Origin: Meira nashicola
Taxonomy: Eukaryota; Basidiomycota; Exobasidiomycetes; Exobasidiales; Brachybasidiaceae
Length of the DNA: 64,000 bases
Assembly (NCBI GenBank): GCA_001600355.1
Contig: BCJU01000001.1
Location: 5,270,013-5,334,012 of the forward strand
Reading direction: 5' to 3'
Part shown: positions 50,345 through 59,674 of the stretch, in pieces
Layout of the letters: each line of letters opens with the position of its first letter
How positions within the stretch are numbered: position 1 is the stretch's first letter
Notes under the pieces: generated by a model
What the model saw: the letters and a program-made list of their open reading frames with translations, nothing else
Database searches by the model: none
What the model was told of the DNA's origin: nothing
Translations under genes and position numbers: made by a program

Positions 50345-51244
50345 TTAGTGTTGTAATTCAACACGTTTTCCCGGTTGCCATTCGCGAGCAGCTTTTTCAA
50401 TATTGTTCCAATAACGTAATCCTACAGCGGCTGAACGAGCTGCTTCTGTATCTGGTGGCTGTTTTGAAAAGGCTTCTTTGAGAGTGTCAACAGTAGCATC
50501 CAATCGTTCTGCAATGGGAAGGATAAAAAAAAAGAAATGAGCAGCTGTTTTCCGCATAACATAAATCAAGATAGTATACTCACCTTTATTCTTCGCTCTA
50601 ACTTGAGCAGCTTCTTCTTCTGTACTTGCTTCCTCTAATTCTTCTCTTAATTCCATAACTTCCATTAACACTTCTGGATCTTCTAATGATTCCGCTTCTG
50701 ATGGAATGGAAGATTGAAATTTTTCCAATAAAAGATGTGCCCTTTGAAGTGGTTCACGTAAAGTTTCATAAGCTTTATTTATCATTGCAGATTGTTGAGC
50801 GGCAATTTTTTGTTCTTTTTCATTTTTAGTTCCCATTCTATCTGGATGACTTAATGACATCCTTTTACGCCAAATTGATTTTAATTCATTCAAATCAACA
50901 TTCCAACCATTATTTTCAATTTTATCTTCTTCTAACCCTAATAATTCGTATGCGTTCAATTCAGATGGAAGTGGTTGTAGGGTTGAACATGAAGTGCATG
51001 AGAGTGTATTGAGTGGTAGTGCTGTACCACAACTAGAACATTGCTTTTGTGCTTGACTGTTTGCTGAATAATTACGAGAAATAGAAGTGGAAAAGTTTTT
51101 TGCAATAGGCGGTCTCAATTGTTGAATATGATGAAAGCATCGTCCTGTGGATAGATCCAATATTCTCCTCGATCTTACTTGCAAGGAAACCCCTTCACTC
51201 ATTCCAAATGAAGCTGTCCTTCTCACAAAGGACCTTAGTATCAT
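50345..51244 (-). CDS. JAC1: Mitochondrial Hsc20/Jac1-type J-domain co-chaperone (2 exons)
   Basis: Co-chaperone that delivers the Fe-S scaffold Isu1 to mitochondrial Hsp70. A basic presequence covers about 1-60. A four-cysteine metal-ribbon follows (C69, C72, C83, C86: CSSCGTALPLNTLSCTSC), as in human HSCB but absent from yeast Jac1. The J-domain has HPD at 133-135 (MSLSHPDRMG). The C-terminal HSCB domain includes EDPEVLMEVMELREELE. The 75-nt intron is 50583-50509 (GTGAGT to TTGCAG); spliced, the product is 274 residues with KNK-ERLDATVDTL at the junction. The intron is in frame and stop-free, so an unspliced message would encode 25 extra residues. It converges on RRP1. Confidence 0.9.
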   Translation of the reverse strand: MILRSFVRRTASFGMSEGVSLQVRSRRILDLSTGRCFHHIQQLRPPIAKNFSTSISRNYSANSQAQKQCSSCGTALPLNTLSCTSCSTLQPLPSELNAYELLGLEEDKIENNGWNVDLNELKSIWRKRMSLSHPDRMGTKNEKEQKIAAQQSAMINKAYETLREPLQRAHLLLEKFQSSIPSEAESLEDPEVLMEVMELREELEEASTEEEAAQVRAKNKGEYTILIYVMRKTAAHFFFFILPIAERLDATVDTLKEAFSKQPPDTEAARSAAVGLRYWNNIEKAAREWQPGKRVELQH

Positions 51245-51506
51245 GTTTGTAATAATTAGTGATGGTGTCGTCCGATGAAAGTTTTATCAATCGATCTCAG
51301 CATGTCTTTGTCTTTCTGTGGAGGGATAGTAAGCAAGTCATAATTACAAGTACGCGTATAGCATCACGCTTTCTCATCCAATTCCGAACTCCGAATAAAA
51401 TTTCCAAAAAATTTTAAGCGCGGTTTGGTTTAAGAGGCTGATTATTATTTATTTTCTTTCTGCTCTTGCTTCTTCTTCTCTTCTCATCCATTCAACATTC
51501 GATAAG

Positions 51507-54500
51507 ATGCCGGGTGTTATTGATTTTTTGAATTCGGATGATGAAGGTCAAGGAGTTCAAAGGGATATGCCGGATATCTCAGCCTCTTTGATGGGAAAGG
51601 GAGGTATTTCAGCAAAAAGGATAGGCAAACAAAAAGCTGGTGATGAAGACGAAGATGATGATGATGCAGCATTCATCAGTGCTGCAATGCAAAAGCAAAA
51701 TAAAAAAGGTGGAACAGATATTTTGAAAAAGACAGTGGGAAAACGTGATAAAGGCAAAAATAAAACAGCAAGTGGATTATTGAGCGGAGGTGGAAGTTTT
51801 CAAAGTATGGGATTACATCCTTCTCTTCTTCGATCTTTATTATTACGAGGATTTACTACGCCTACACCTATTCAAAGACAAACGATTCCAGCCATTTTAG
51901 AACAACCTCCACGTGATGTTGTCGGAATGGCAAGAACCGGTTCAGGTAAAACATTAGCATACCTTGTACCTCTCATTCAACGTTTGAACGGAAGACACTC
52001 TTCCACTGTTGGTGTCAAGTCGATTATCTTGTGTCCATCTCGTGAACTTGCTTTACAAATTCTCAGAGTTGGAAAGGAAGTCGCGCGAGGATGGAAAGCG
52101 GATGAGGGAGGTGAAGCTATTCGTTGGGGATTGATCGTCGGTGGAGAAGGATTAGACGAGCAATTCGCATTAATGGCTACCAATCCGGATGTGATTATTG
52201 CAACTCCAGGTAGATTGTTACATTTGGCCGTTGAAATGAATTTGGATTTAAAGAGTACAAATTATGTCGTTTTCGATGAAGCAGATCGTCTATTCGAAAT
52301 GGGTTTCGCATCGCAATTAGAGGAGATTCTATTACGTCTGCCAGATTCACGACAAACTCTTCTCTTTAGTGCTACACTACCCAAGACATTGGTCGAATTT
52401 GCCAGAGCTGGATTACAAAGCAACCCGAAATTGGTCAGATTGGATGCAGACAGTAAAATTAGCGAAGACCTACGAATGTCATTCTTGAGTATCAAGCCTA
52501 CGGAAAAAGAAGCAGCTCTTTTGCTCTTACTTCGTGACGTCATTGGAGTTCCAACTGGAGAACAAAGACCCAAGAATGGATATGGAGATAGCTATCACAC
52601 TGATAAATATCACGACAAGAAACGTAAAAGAAGTCAATACGGAAACAGTTCTGCTCTGAGCGGTGCTGATGACCTATTACCATATCAGACAATCATTTTT
52701 GCTGCTACAAAGCATCACGTCGAATATCTTCTTTTGTTGCTGACAACTGCAGGATATTCATGCAGTCACATCTATTCTTCTTTAGATCAAGCTGCTCGTG
52801 GAATAGAGATGAAGAGATTCCGTGATGGTCAATCAAGTCTTTTGATTGTGACTGATGTGGCAGCACGTGGTATCGATTTGCCTGTGTTGGAACATGTGAT
52901 CAATTACGATTTCCCATGCAGTCCAAGAGTATTCGTTCATCGTGTTGGTCGTACCGCTCGTGCGGGCAAAAGAGGCTTTGCATGGAATTTGGTTCATCAT
53001 TCAGAGTTGCCATATTTATGCGATTTGCAATTATTCTTGGCTCGTCCTTTGGTTGCTGCTAAAAGCTTTACAGCCAGCATTGCAAGTTTGGGTGCTGATG
53101 ATGCCATGGACCTTCATTCACAACTCGTGCTCGGTACTTTACCTCGTGATGCGTTAGATAACGAAATCGAATACATCAACGAAAGCTTAACGAATAGCAG
53201 CTCTTCTGCCGCAGTTGCAATCCCAGCTTTGAAAAAAGTTGTTCAGCGTGCTCATCAAATGTATACCCGAAGTCAAACGAAAGCAAGTCAAGAAAGCTAC
53301 AGAAGAGCTAAAGAGATGATCAAAGCAGGTGATGGAGACCATTGGGCTTTGGCTGGTAGTGTAGCGGAAGAAAGCAGTGTTCATGATGTGATCAAAAGAC
53401 CTAAAGCATATGGTTTAGGTCGAATTTCCAGCGATGAAGCTGATGTGAAGTTGATTGATGAAGAAAAGCAAGCATCTGCAGAACGTGCAAGTCTTTTAGC
53501 AAAGATCAACGGTTTTCGACCTTCAGAGACTGTGTTCGAAGTTGGAAGCAGAGGAGCAACACCAAATGCTTTATTGATGAAAGATCGCAGAAGAGTGCTG
53601 GATGTAAAGAGAAGGCGTGGTAATGCGATCGAGGCTGCTAAGAAGGAAGCAGGAGAAGAATTTGTCCCAACACAATCTGCCAAGGTTGCAAGCAAGGATG
53701 ACTTGACAAACGATATCGATCTTCAATCAGCTGACGAAGAAGATATCTTACAAACGTTTGATGTCTCAGCGCCTTCAAAACGTGTTAAATCGAACAATTT
53801 CCGTGATGAAAGTGTATATATGGATTACGAACAACGTGATGCACGAACAGAAAAAGGATATTCGTTAAACACTGGTGATTCATTTGTTGAACAAGCGAAT
53901 AGGGCAACCTTTAACTTAGCAGGTGATGATGAAAATCGATTAGGCACTCAATCTCAAATACCCAATGCAGCAAGATGGGATACAAAAAAGAAGAAGTTCA
54001 TTCAAGGAAATGGAATTGGAGCAGATAATAAGAAGATGATCAAAACTGAATCAGGAAAGATGTTACCTGCAAGTTTCCGAAGCGGCAGATTTGATGAATG
54101 GTCAAAAGAACAACGAATGGAAATGCAAAGAGTTGGGGAAAAGGAAGATGCAAAAACTGTTCGTACTGCTCGTGGCTTAGTGGAAAGAAATAGAGGTCCA
54201 GGAGGTCGTCATAGTAGAGGTGGTGAAGGAGAAAGCAGAGATGGTCCAAGCAGCGGAAGGAAATTTATGCATAATTCCAATAAACCTATGCGAAGACCTG
54301 ATCGATTCCAAGATGATTACAAGCAGAAGATGAATAAATTCAAAGCTCGTACGGGTGAAGATCAAGCAGGCAATTCATCTTCTGGTGGTCCTAAAAAGGA
54401 CTTTGGCAAAAAGGGTAAAGGAGGAGGTAAAAAAGGTATTGCATCTGGTGCTCGTCGTTCAGGTTCTAAAGCAAAGAGTGAACTTAAAAGTGCTATGCAA

Positions 54501-54581
54501 ATTCACAAAGATCGCTCTTTGGCAAACAAGCGTAAAGAAAAGAATGCAAGACCATCTCAGCGTGGAAGAGGTAGACGTTGA
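51507..54581 (+). CDS. DBP10: ATP-dependent RNA helicase DBP10
   Basis: DEAD-box helicase (human DDX54) acting on pre-60S particles in the nucleolus. The Q motif region is MGLHPSLLRSLLLRGFTTPTPIQ (trimmed to the key residues around 100-124). Motif I ARTGSGKT is at 142-149, DEAD at 257-260, SAT at 288-290, and the C-terminal lobe has RGIDLP and HRVGRTARAG. GGEGLDEQFALMATNPDVI is a DBP10-specific stretch. The DBP10CT domain and a long Gly/Lys/Arg-rich tail fit the family. Length 1,024. RRPE-like AAAAAATTTT lies at 51406-51415 upstream. Confidence 0.97.
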   Translation: MPGVIDFLNSDDEGQGVQRDMPDISASLMGKGGISAKRIGKQKAGDEDEDDDDAAFISAAMQKQNKKGGTDILKKTVGKRDKGKNKTASGLLSGGGSFQSMGLHPSLLRSLLLRGFTTPTPIQRQTIPAILEQPPRDVVGMARTGSGKTLAYLVPLIQRLNGRHSSTVGVKSIILCPSRELALQILRVGKEVARGWKADEGGEAIRWGLIVGGEGLDEQFALMATNPDVIIATPGRLLHLAVEMNLDLKSTNYVVFDEADRLFEMGFASQLEEILLRLPDSRQTLLFSATLPKTLVEFARAGLQSNPKLVRLDADSKISEDLRMSFLSIKPTEKEAALLLLLRDVIGVPTGEQRPKNGYGDSYHTDKYHDKKRKRSQYGNSSALSGADDLLPYQTIIFAATKHHVEYLLLLLTTAGYSCSHIYSSLDQAARGIEMKRFRDGQSSLLIVTDVAARGIDLPVLEHVINYDFPCSPRVFVHRVGRTARAGKRGFAWNLVHHSELPYLCDLQLFLARPLVAAKSFTASIASLGADDAMDLHSQLVLGTLPRDALDNEIEYINESLTNSSSSAAVAIPALKKVVQRAHQMYTRSQTKASQESYRRAKEMIKAGDGDHWALAGSVAEESSVHDVIKRPKAYGLGRISSDEADVKLIDEEKQASAERASLLAKINGFRPSETVFEVGSRGATPNALLMKDRRRVLDVKRRRGNAIEAAKKEAGEEFVPTQSAKVASKDDLTNDIDLQSADEEDILQTFDVSAPSKRVKSNNFRDESVYMDYEQRDARTEKGYSLNTGDSFVEQANRATFNLAGDDENRLGTQSQIPNAARWDTKKKKFIQGNGIGADNKKMIKTESGKMLPASFRSGRFDEWSKEQRMEMQRVGEKEDAKTVRTARGLVERNRGPGGRHSRGGEGESRDGPSSGRKFMHNSNKPMRRPDRFQDDYKQKMNKFKARTGEDQAGNSSSGGPKKDFGKKGKGGGKKGIASGARRSGSKAKSELKSAMQIHKDRSLANKRKEKNARPSQRGRGRR

Positions 54582-54640
54582 GGAAATAAATAGTATACAT
54601 TTGTACATCATATTCATTATTAATCATTCAAGCCCAAAAT

Positions 54641-55657
54641 TCATTCTTTCCAATCGAAGGTATTCGTATCGTGTCCTTCCATTTTGATGAATAGCTTTGC
54701 GGATTTAAGCAAGTTAGCTCTTGCATCCCTGTCAACGTATTTGCCTGGCCAAGCACCAATGATTTCGTCAAATTGAAATGGTTGCATAGAATGCCAAATT
54801 TGTAAAACATCTTTTGGAGGTAAGGGTATCATATTTGGATAAGACCACATAAACGTGATTGTTTTTCTATCCATGCCAGGTCCAAAAGTATCTGAACAGA
54901 ATACAGCCCCGGTAGAAGGTAATTTATCTTTAGAGGCAGTTTGTATAATCTTTGCTGGTGTGCCTGCTTTTTGACGATCCCAATGTAAAACACAACTTCC
55001 ATCAAAATGACCTCCACAACGTATTATTGTGATACCAGGTAAGAGATTATATGTTTCACTATCGAAAAATATAACAAGATCTTTTGCTAAACCTTCATTT
55101 ATTCTTTGAAACCATTGTTTGTCAAGATGTGAAATAAATATTTTTGTTTGTAAAGCTTTTGCCCAAGTTAAAGAAGAAGTATAAAAGTGAGGATGAGAGA
55201 TTGCAATTCCAACTATTGAAAGTTGATAATCTTTTGATAACTTTTTAATTGATTCGAATAAATTTGAATCATATAATGCACAACAATCCCAAATAACAAT
55301 TCCTTCTTTTGTTAAAATTATAAATGGAGTTTCACCAATACCAACATTTGTATTTTTTGTAATTATACGAATTAATCTAGCATCATTCTTTTCTTCAATC
55401 AAATCAAATCGAAATTGATTGTCGTTTGAAGATGATGATGAAATTAACCATTCTGATGCTTTTGACCATTGTTGACCTTGTTCAGGTACGTATTGTCTTG
55501 GATCTAAACAAGGCTTACAAGTATTCTTTGGATTCAATTCATTCCAATCTTTAATAGAATATTGTGTTCCACATGTTTTACAAATTAATAAATCATAATC
55601 TTCTTCAATCGTAGTTCGAATAATATCATCTTTGATTAACTTTAACACTCCTTCCAT
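54641..55657 (-). CDS. Metallo-beta-lactamase-fold protein with N-terminal Cys4 ribbon
   Basis: A 338-residue, single-exon protein. A zinc-ribbon-like Cys4 lies at C26, C29, C47 and C50. The rest looks like a metallo-beta-lactamase fold: GETPFIILTKEGIVIWDCCA, then VGIAISHPHFYTSSLTWAKAL with H155 and H157, GGHFDGSCVLHW (H217), and FCSDTFGPG (D256). The usual HxHxDH loop is changed to HPHFYTS, so the second metal site or nucleophile is altered; related plant and fungal proteins of unknown substrate share this. Function is unknown. It converges on DBP10 with a 59 bp gap, and (GT)8 at 55697-55712 sits just upstream. Confidence 0.8.
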   Translation of the reverse strand: MEGVLKLIKDDIIRTTIEEDYDLLICKTCGTQYSIKDWNELNPKNTCKPCLDPRQYVPEQGQQWSKASEWLISSSSSNDNQFRFDLIEEKNDARLIRIITKNTNVGIGETPFIILTKEGIVIWDCCALYDSNLFESIKKLSKDYQLSIVGIAISHPHFYTSSLTWAKALQTKIFISHLDKQWFQRINEGLAKDLVIFFDSETYNLLPGITIIRCGGHFDGSCVLHWDRQKAGTPAKIIQTASKDKLPSTGAVFCSDTFGPGMDRKTITFMWSYPNMIPLPPKDVLQIWHSMQPFQFDEIIGAWPGKYVDRDARANLLKSAKLFIKMEGHDTNTFDWKE

Positions 55658-56102
55658 TGTTTTTTCAATATTGTATAGTCAAAGCCAAAAGATGTCGTGT
55701 GTGTGTGTGTGTTACATCTTGTAGGTCAAAATGATGGACAACTTTAAATAATAAGCTTTTCTCTAATTTTAGGCAAACGCCCCCTTCTTCGGTACCACTT
55801 CATCCGAACAACCCCAAGCGATCCGTGTGTTTTTTTTTATTAGCGTTACGCGACTTACTGTATTATTCTCGATCTGGAGAGCTTTTGTTGATGTACATTT
55901 CACACTTTCCTTTTGGCGTAGCTAGAAGTCTCTTATCAATATGCAAGCACATCCACGCGTACGTGCCGGCGCCGATTGTGTATAAAGTAGAATAGTATGC
56001 ATGACAAATAGGAAAGAAAGTGTTACTCTAATAACAAAAGATACTATTACTATATTTACGCCTCCTTTGAGTGCCATCATCACACATCATTCAATCATCA
56101 TC
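55658..56102. promoter_or_regulatory. Divergent promoter region, MBL-fold gene / roadblock gene
   Basis: A 445 bp gap with (GT)8 at 55697-55712, a T tract near 55830, ACGCGT at 55955-55960 and the GC palindrome CGGCGCCG at 55967-55974, almost abutting each other. The roadblock frame continues upstream to an ATG at 56001. Confidence 0.5.
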
Positions 56103-56777
56103 ATGGCAACACCCATGTCAATTCCAACTTCGGCCAGTAATGCAAATAAACCTGGACCACATGCAACAATTTCACCTGATGCTTTAATCAATAAACCGCA
56201 TTTACATTCACCTCCAAGACCACAATCTCCAATGCCACCAACAGCTTCATTAACTGATGCTGGAACGACACTATTAGCAGAACAAGAAGAAGATGGTGAT
56301 GAAGTTGAAACAGGAGAACCAATTACAAAAGTTACATCAAATTCACAAAATAGTGGACCTTCAATTTCATCTTCTTCTTTAGAAGGTAACATTAAATCAG
56401 AATCACATCAAGCATCTTCATCTTTACCTATTCCTTCACCTCCTGCAGAAGTAGAAGCAACATTAACAAAACTTACTTCTCATGCAAACGTTGCAGGAGT
56501 TTTAGTATTATCTAGACCTGAAGCATTGGTTATCAGAAGTGGTGGTTCTTTCTTTGATCCAAGTGGACCTGGAGCTCGTGATCGAGCTATTCGATTAAAA
56601 TCAGTTGTGGAAATGGTTAGAAATGCAATTTTGGGTTTAGAAAGAGATGTTCCAAAATCGGAAATTGGTGACGAATTATCATTTTTACGTATTAGAACAA
56701 AAAAGTACGAAATGATGATCTCTCCAAGTGATAAATATCTTTTGGTGGTCATTCAAGATCCAACTGTATCAAGTTGA
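56103..56777 (+). CDS. Roadblock/LC7-type dynein light chain with long N-terminal extension
   Basis: The Roadblock/LC7 domain occupies about residues 116-221: EVEATLTKLTSHANVAGVLV at the start, then LRIRTKKYEMMISPSDKYLL and the final VVIQDP. Such proteins dimerise and bind the dynein intermediate chain or regulate Ras-like GTPases. The 115 residues before it are Pro/Ser/Thr-rich with an acidic patch (EQEEDGDEVETGEP) and look disordered; canonical chains are about 100 residues in total. I use the ATG at 56103 (MATPMSIP). An in-frame ATG at 56001 would add 34 residues without similarity. Dynein versus a small-GTPase role cannot be settled from the sequence, but LRIRTKKYE and VIQDP favour dynein. 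Confidence 0.85.
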   Translation: MATPMSIPTSASNANKPGPHATISPDALINKPHLHSPPRPQSPMPPTASLTDAGTTLLAEQEEDGDEVETGEPITKVTSNSQNSGPSISSSSLEGNIKSESHQASSSLPIPSPPAEVEATLTKLTSHANVAGVLVLSRPEALVIRSGGSFFDPSGPGARDRAIRLKSVVEMVRNAILGLERDVPKSEIGDELSFLRIRTKKYEMMISPSDKYLLVVIQDPTVSS

Positions 56778-57238
56778 ATTTGCTGTGTTCGCATACCCGA
56801 TACCCTGTAACATATCTTATGCTCCATCTTTTTCATGTCTTGCTTACGTGCATCTTTTTTCTCCTGTATAAATCATGTATTTAAGAAAAGGCTGGCTATT
56901 TGTTTATCTTGCCTTTATCCCTTTCTCCTTCTTCTCTTCTTTGATGTATGTGAAAAGCGAGGCTTAAGATACCAATTCAATATTTTTCATATAGCAAACA
57001 AACACGCAGATACATATGATTTGCAAAAGACGATTATCATTGTTATTAACAAGTAGCACAGAACATAAACGTGATGAATCGAAACGGAAAGTATATGATG
57101 AATAGCGAACGAAGAAATGCAAAAGGTTGGAAAGATATCAATGAGAAATGCTGAGAGAAGATGAAATCAACAAGGCAAATGCGAAAAAGAGCAAGCCTAT
57201 CACGGCAAAAGGCAATTATTTATTCATAATTGCTGCCA
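56778..57238. other. Convergent intergenic region, roadblock gene / secreted protein
   Basis: A 461 bp gap with T/C-rich tracts near 56860-56945. No structure or coding potential beyond short random frames. Confidence 0.5.
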
Positions 57239-58744
57239 TTAATTTGATGGAACATAATCTGTTAAACCAGCATTAACGATGAAACTGTCTAACCAATCGG
57301 AAGTCCATGTTGTTCCTGTTGTATCATTGTATAAGAAGTTGATCGATTTCATAATGGCGGCAAAGTATGTAGCAGAGACATCATCACCAGAAGAAAGATA
57401 ACTTCCGTTTCCGTTTGTTGCAGCTCCTGCAACCCAAGAGCCTAAAGCAGTTTTTGGACTTCTTGGAACGCCTGCACCATAAAGCATATTTGTATAAGTT
57501 TGACTTTGAGTTGCAGTTAATTGTTGTGCGTTACTTTGTTTTAATGACCAAGAATAATCGTTCAATTGAGTCCACCAATAAGGATCGTTTGAAGATGTAC
57601 GGGCAAGGTTACTTTGAATCCACATTGAAACATGAATATTGATCCAAGGACGTAAAAGGTCATCGTTTGTTAAACTTGCAAGATTAACTTTTTCTCCAGA
57701 TTCCCAATCGATCAATTGTCCACGAATTCCTGCACGTACGTTTGGAGCATCGATTCCCCAAGTGAAATTATGTGTATTTACGTTCATATGATTTTTGATC
57801 AAAGACATCATTTGAGCGCCTGCATCAGGAGAGATTTGTAATAAACCATAAGAAGCACCACTGTCTAATCTTGGTCCACCAAGAACGCCAGGACGGAAAT
57901 CTGATTCTGCACGAATGTCAGCTAACATGATTCTAATTATATCCTTTGTTGGTAATTCAGGCCAATAACGTGCACTACCAGAAAATAGAGCAGCAACAAC
58001 TTCTTGTTTTTGTGCATCTGATAAATTTCCATCATCTCCTGCCCAAGACATTATTCTGTTCAAATCATTCATTGCTTCATTATAACCATAACCTGGACTA
58101 TTTGATTGAAGCATAATTCTCGTTCCACCTCCAGTAGTAACAGTTGCTACAGGCGAAGCAGCATTCGTTGTAGAACTTGTTGAAGATGTGGATGTGGATG
58201 TTGTTTGACTTGCGGGAGTGCTTGTTGTAGTAGATGCAGAAGTAGAAGCAGAAACTGAATTGGATGTTGAAGTAGATGAAGAGGAAGAAGAAGTACTAGT
58301 GACTGTTACTGTAATTGAAGTAACTGTACCAGTGTTTGAAGAAGATCCACATTGATTGCTTGAATCGGAACTATCGTCATCTTCAGATGAATCATCTTCT
58401 TCACTTGAATCACTACCTGAACTACTTCCAGAACCACTACCTGAACCACTTCCTGAATCACTTGAACTTGTTTGTGCTTTCAATGGCTTTTGATTACGTC
58501 TTCCAAGTTCACGAGGACGGATGTCCAATTCACGATCTTGACGAGATCTCATAGGAATACCTTTCCAAAATTTACGTAAATAAGTTGGTTTACCTTCTCC
58601 TTCATTTCGCTTTGAGATCATATTCCCTTGACGATAATTAGATGGTAAAGCAGCAGCTTCAGTTGACATGATTACGCCCATATTCATAGCAACAGCTAAT
58701 GCTGCTGCAACGAATAATAATAATCTTTGTTGATGAATGAACAT
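57239..58744 (-). CDS. Secreted lysozyme/transglycosylase-like protein
   Basis: A 501-residue protein with a probable signal peptide (about 1-33, LLLFVAAALAVA, ending near EAAALPS). Kex2-type dibasic sites (SKR at 44-46, RR at 82-83) follow, then an acidic Ser-rich segment (92-130) and a Ser/Thr-rich segment (135-205) that may be O-glycosylated. The folded domain spans about 210-501. It contains IRAESDF (277-283), followed 15 residues later by SYGLLQISPDA (298-308), the layout of the catalytic Glu and GLMQI motif in SLT/lysozyme-fold transglycosylases. The rest shows no family I know. Only one Cys is seen. The substrate and the enzymatic call are inferences; a sugar-binding or inactive relative is possible. 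Confidence 0.72.
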   Translation of the reverse strand: MFIHQQRLLLFVAAALAVAMNMGVIMSTEAAALPSNYRQGNMISKRNEGEGKPTYLRKFWKGIPMRSRQDRELDIRPRELGRRNQKPLKAQTSSSDSGSGSGSGSGSSSGSDSSEEDDSSEDDDSSDSSNQCGSSSNTGTVTSITVTVTSTSSSSSSTSTSNSVSASTSASTTTSTPASQTTSTSTSSTSSTTNAASPVATVTTGGGTRIMLQSNSPGYGYNEAMNDLNRIMSWAGDDGNLSDAQKQEVVAALFSGSARYWPELPTKDIIRIMLADIRAESDFRPGVLGGPRLDSGASYGLLQISPDAGAQMMSLIKNHMNVNTHNFTWGIDAPNVRAGIRGQLIDWESGEKVNLASLTNDDLLRPWINIHVSMWIQSNLARTSSNDPYWWTQLNDYSWSLKQSNAQQLTATQSQTYTNMLYGAGVPRSPKTALGSWVAGAATNGNGSYLSSGDDVSATYFAAIMKSINFLYNDTTGTTWTSDWLDSFIVNAGLTDYVPSN

Positions 58745-59674
58745 TGTGACCTTTTTGATCCTGTCTCGGTTTCTTGTTTGCTGTTTTTATTTTTCTTGAA
58801 CGAATGTGATTATGTGTGTTCACAACAAAAAGAGTGAAAAAAATGAGCGCTGTTTGTTTTCTTTTCTTGAAAGGCACTGCCGATCAATTAAAAAGAAGAG
58901 AAATCAAAGTAGAGTGGAAAACACACAAAAGTTGGATTTGAGAGAAAAAGAGAGAGCTACCAGAGCAATCTCGACGGAAAAACGAAAAAGAGAGGATATG
59001 GATGATGGTGCTAGCACAAAGGGAAAAAAAGATTGATGTTTAACATCATGATTACCGTATACTTATACTTCTTGTTCTTATTAAAACATGTGGAGAATTG
59101 TCGTTCAACTTTCTAAAGCAAAGAAGCGAGAAGGAGAAAATTGTGGCTTGATGGATGATGTTAATAAGCATACACTTGAGAGAGAGAGCATTTAGTGTGC
59201 ATTAAATGCCTTCAACAAAGCGTGCGTAAAGAATCACAATGTGCCTGGTTCCTGCATAATAAAAGTGAACTAGTCAACTTCTAGCGTATTGGATTTGTAT
59301 GCAAGCAAGTTATCCACTCTCTTGCTTCAAAGGATAATTCTTTGCATTTTCATCTTATTTGTCGGCGTACATTCATTCTCAATTTGGAAACTTGAGATCC
59401 AATGAAGCTCTACATTGCAAAAAGACAAGTGATATGATTCATCGGTTGGTCATGAAAAATACGCGCTTGACGCCGACGCGTTCTTTAGGGTCACAAACAC
59501 TTGTTCTAGGAACACGCCGCCCATAATGTAGTCTAGGCAACATTTATTCAGGCAAGCTTTTTCCTGGCTTTTGAGATATTACTGTTGCTTTTTTTCACTC
59601 GCTCGACATATCATCAATCAGAATTACATATAATGATTGCTACTGTACAGGGTACGTCATTCGCATACAAGAAT
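58745..59674. other. Intergenic region upstream of the secreted lysozyme-like gene
   Basis: A 930 bp gap with a GA run at 59178-59188, ACGCGT at 59476-59481 and many A-rich tracts. It should contain the promoter of the secreted protein gene and the 3' end of COQ5. No other gene seen. Confidence 0.5.
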
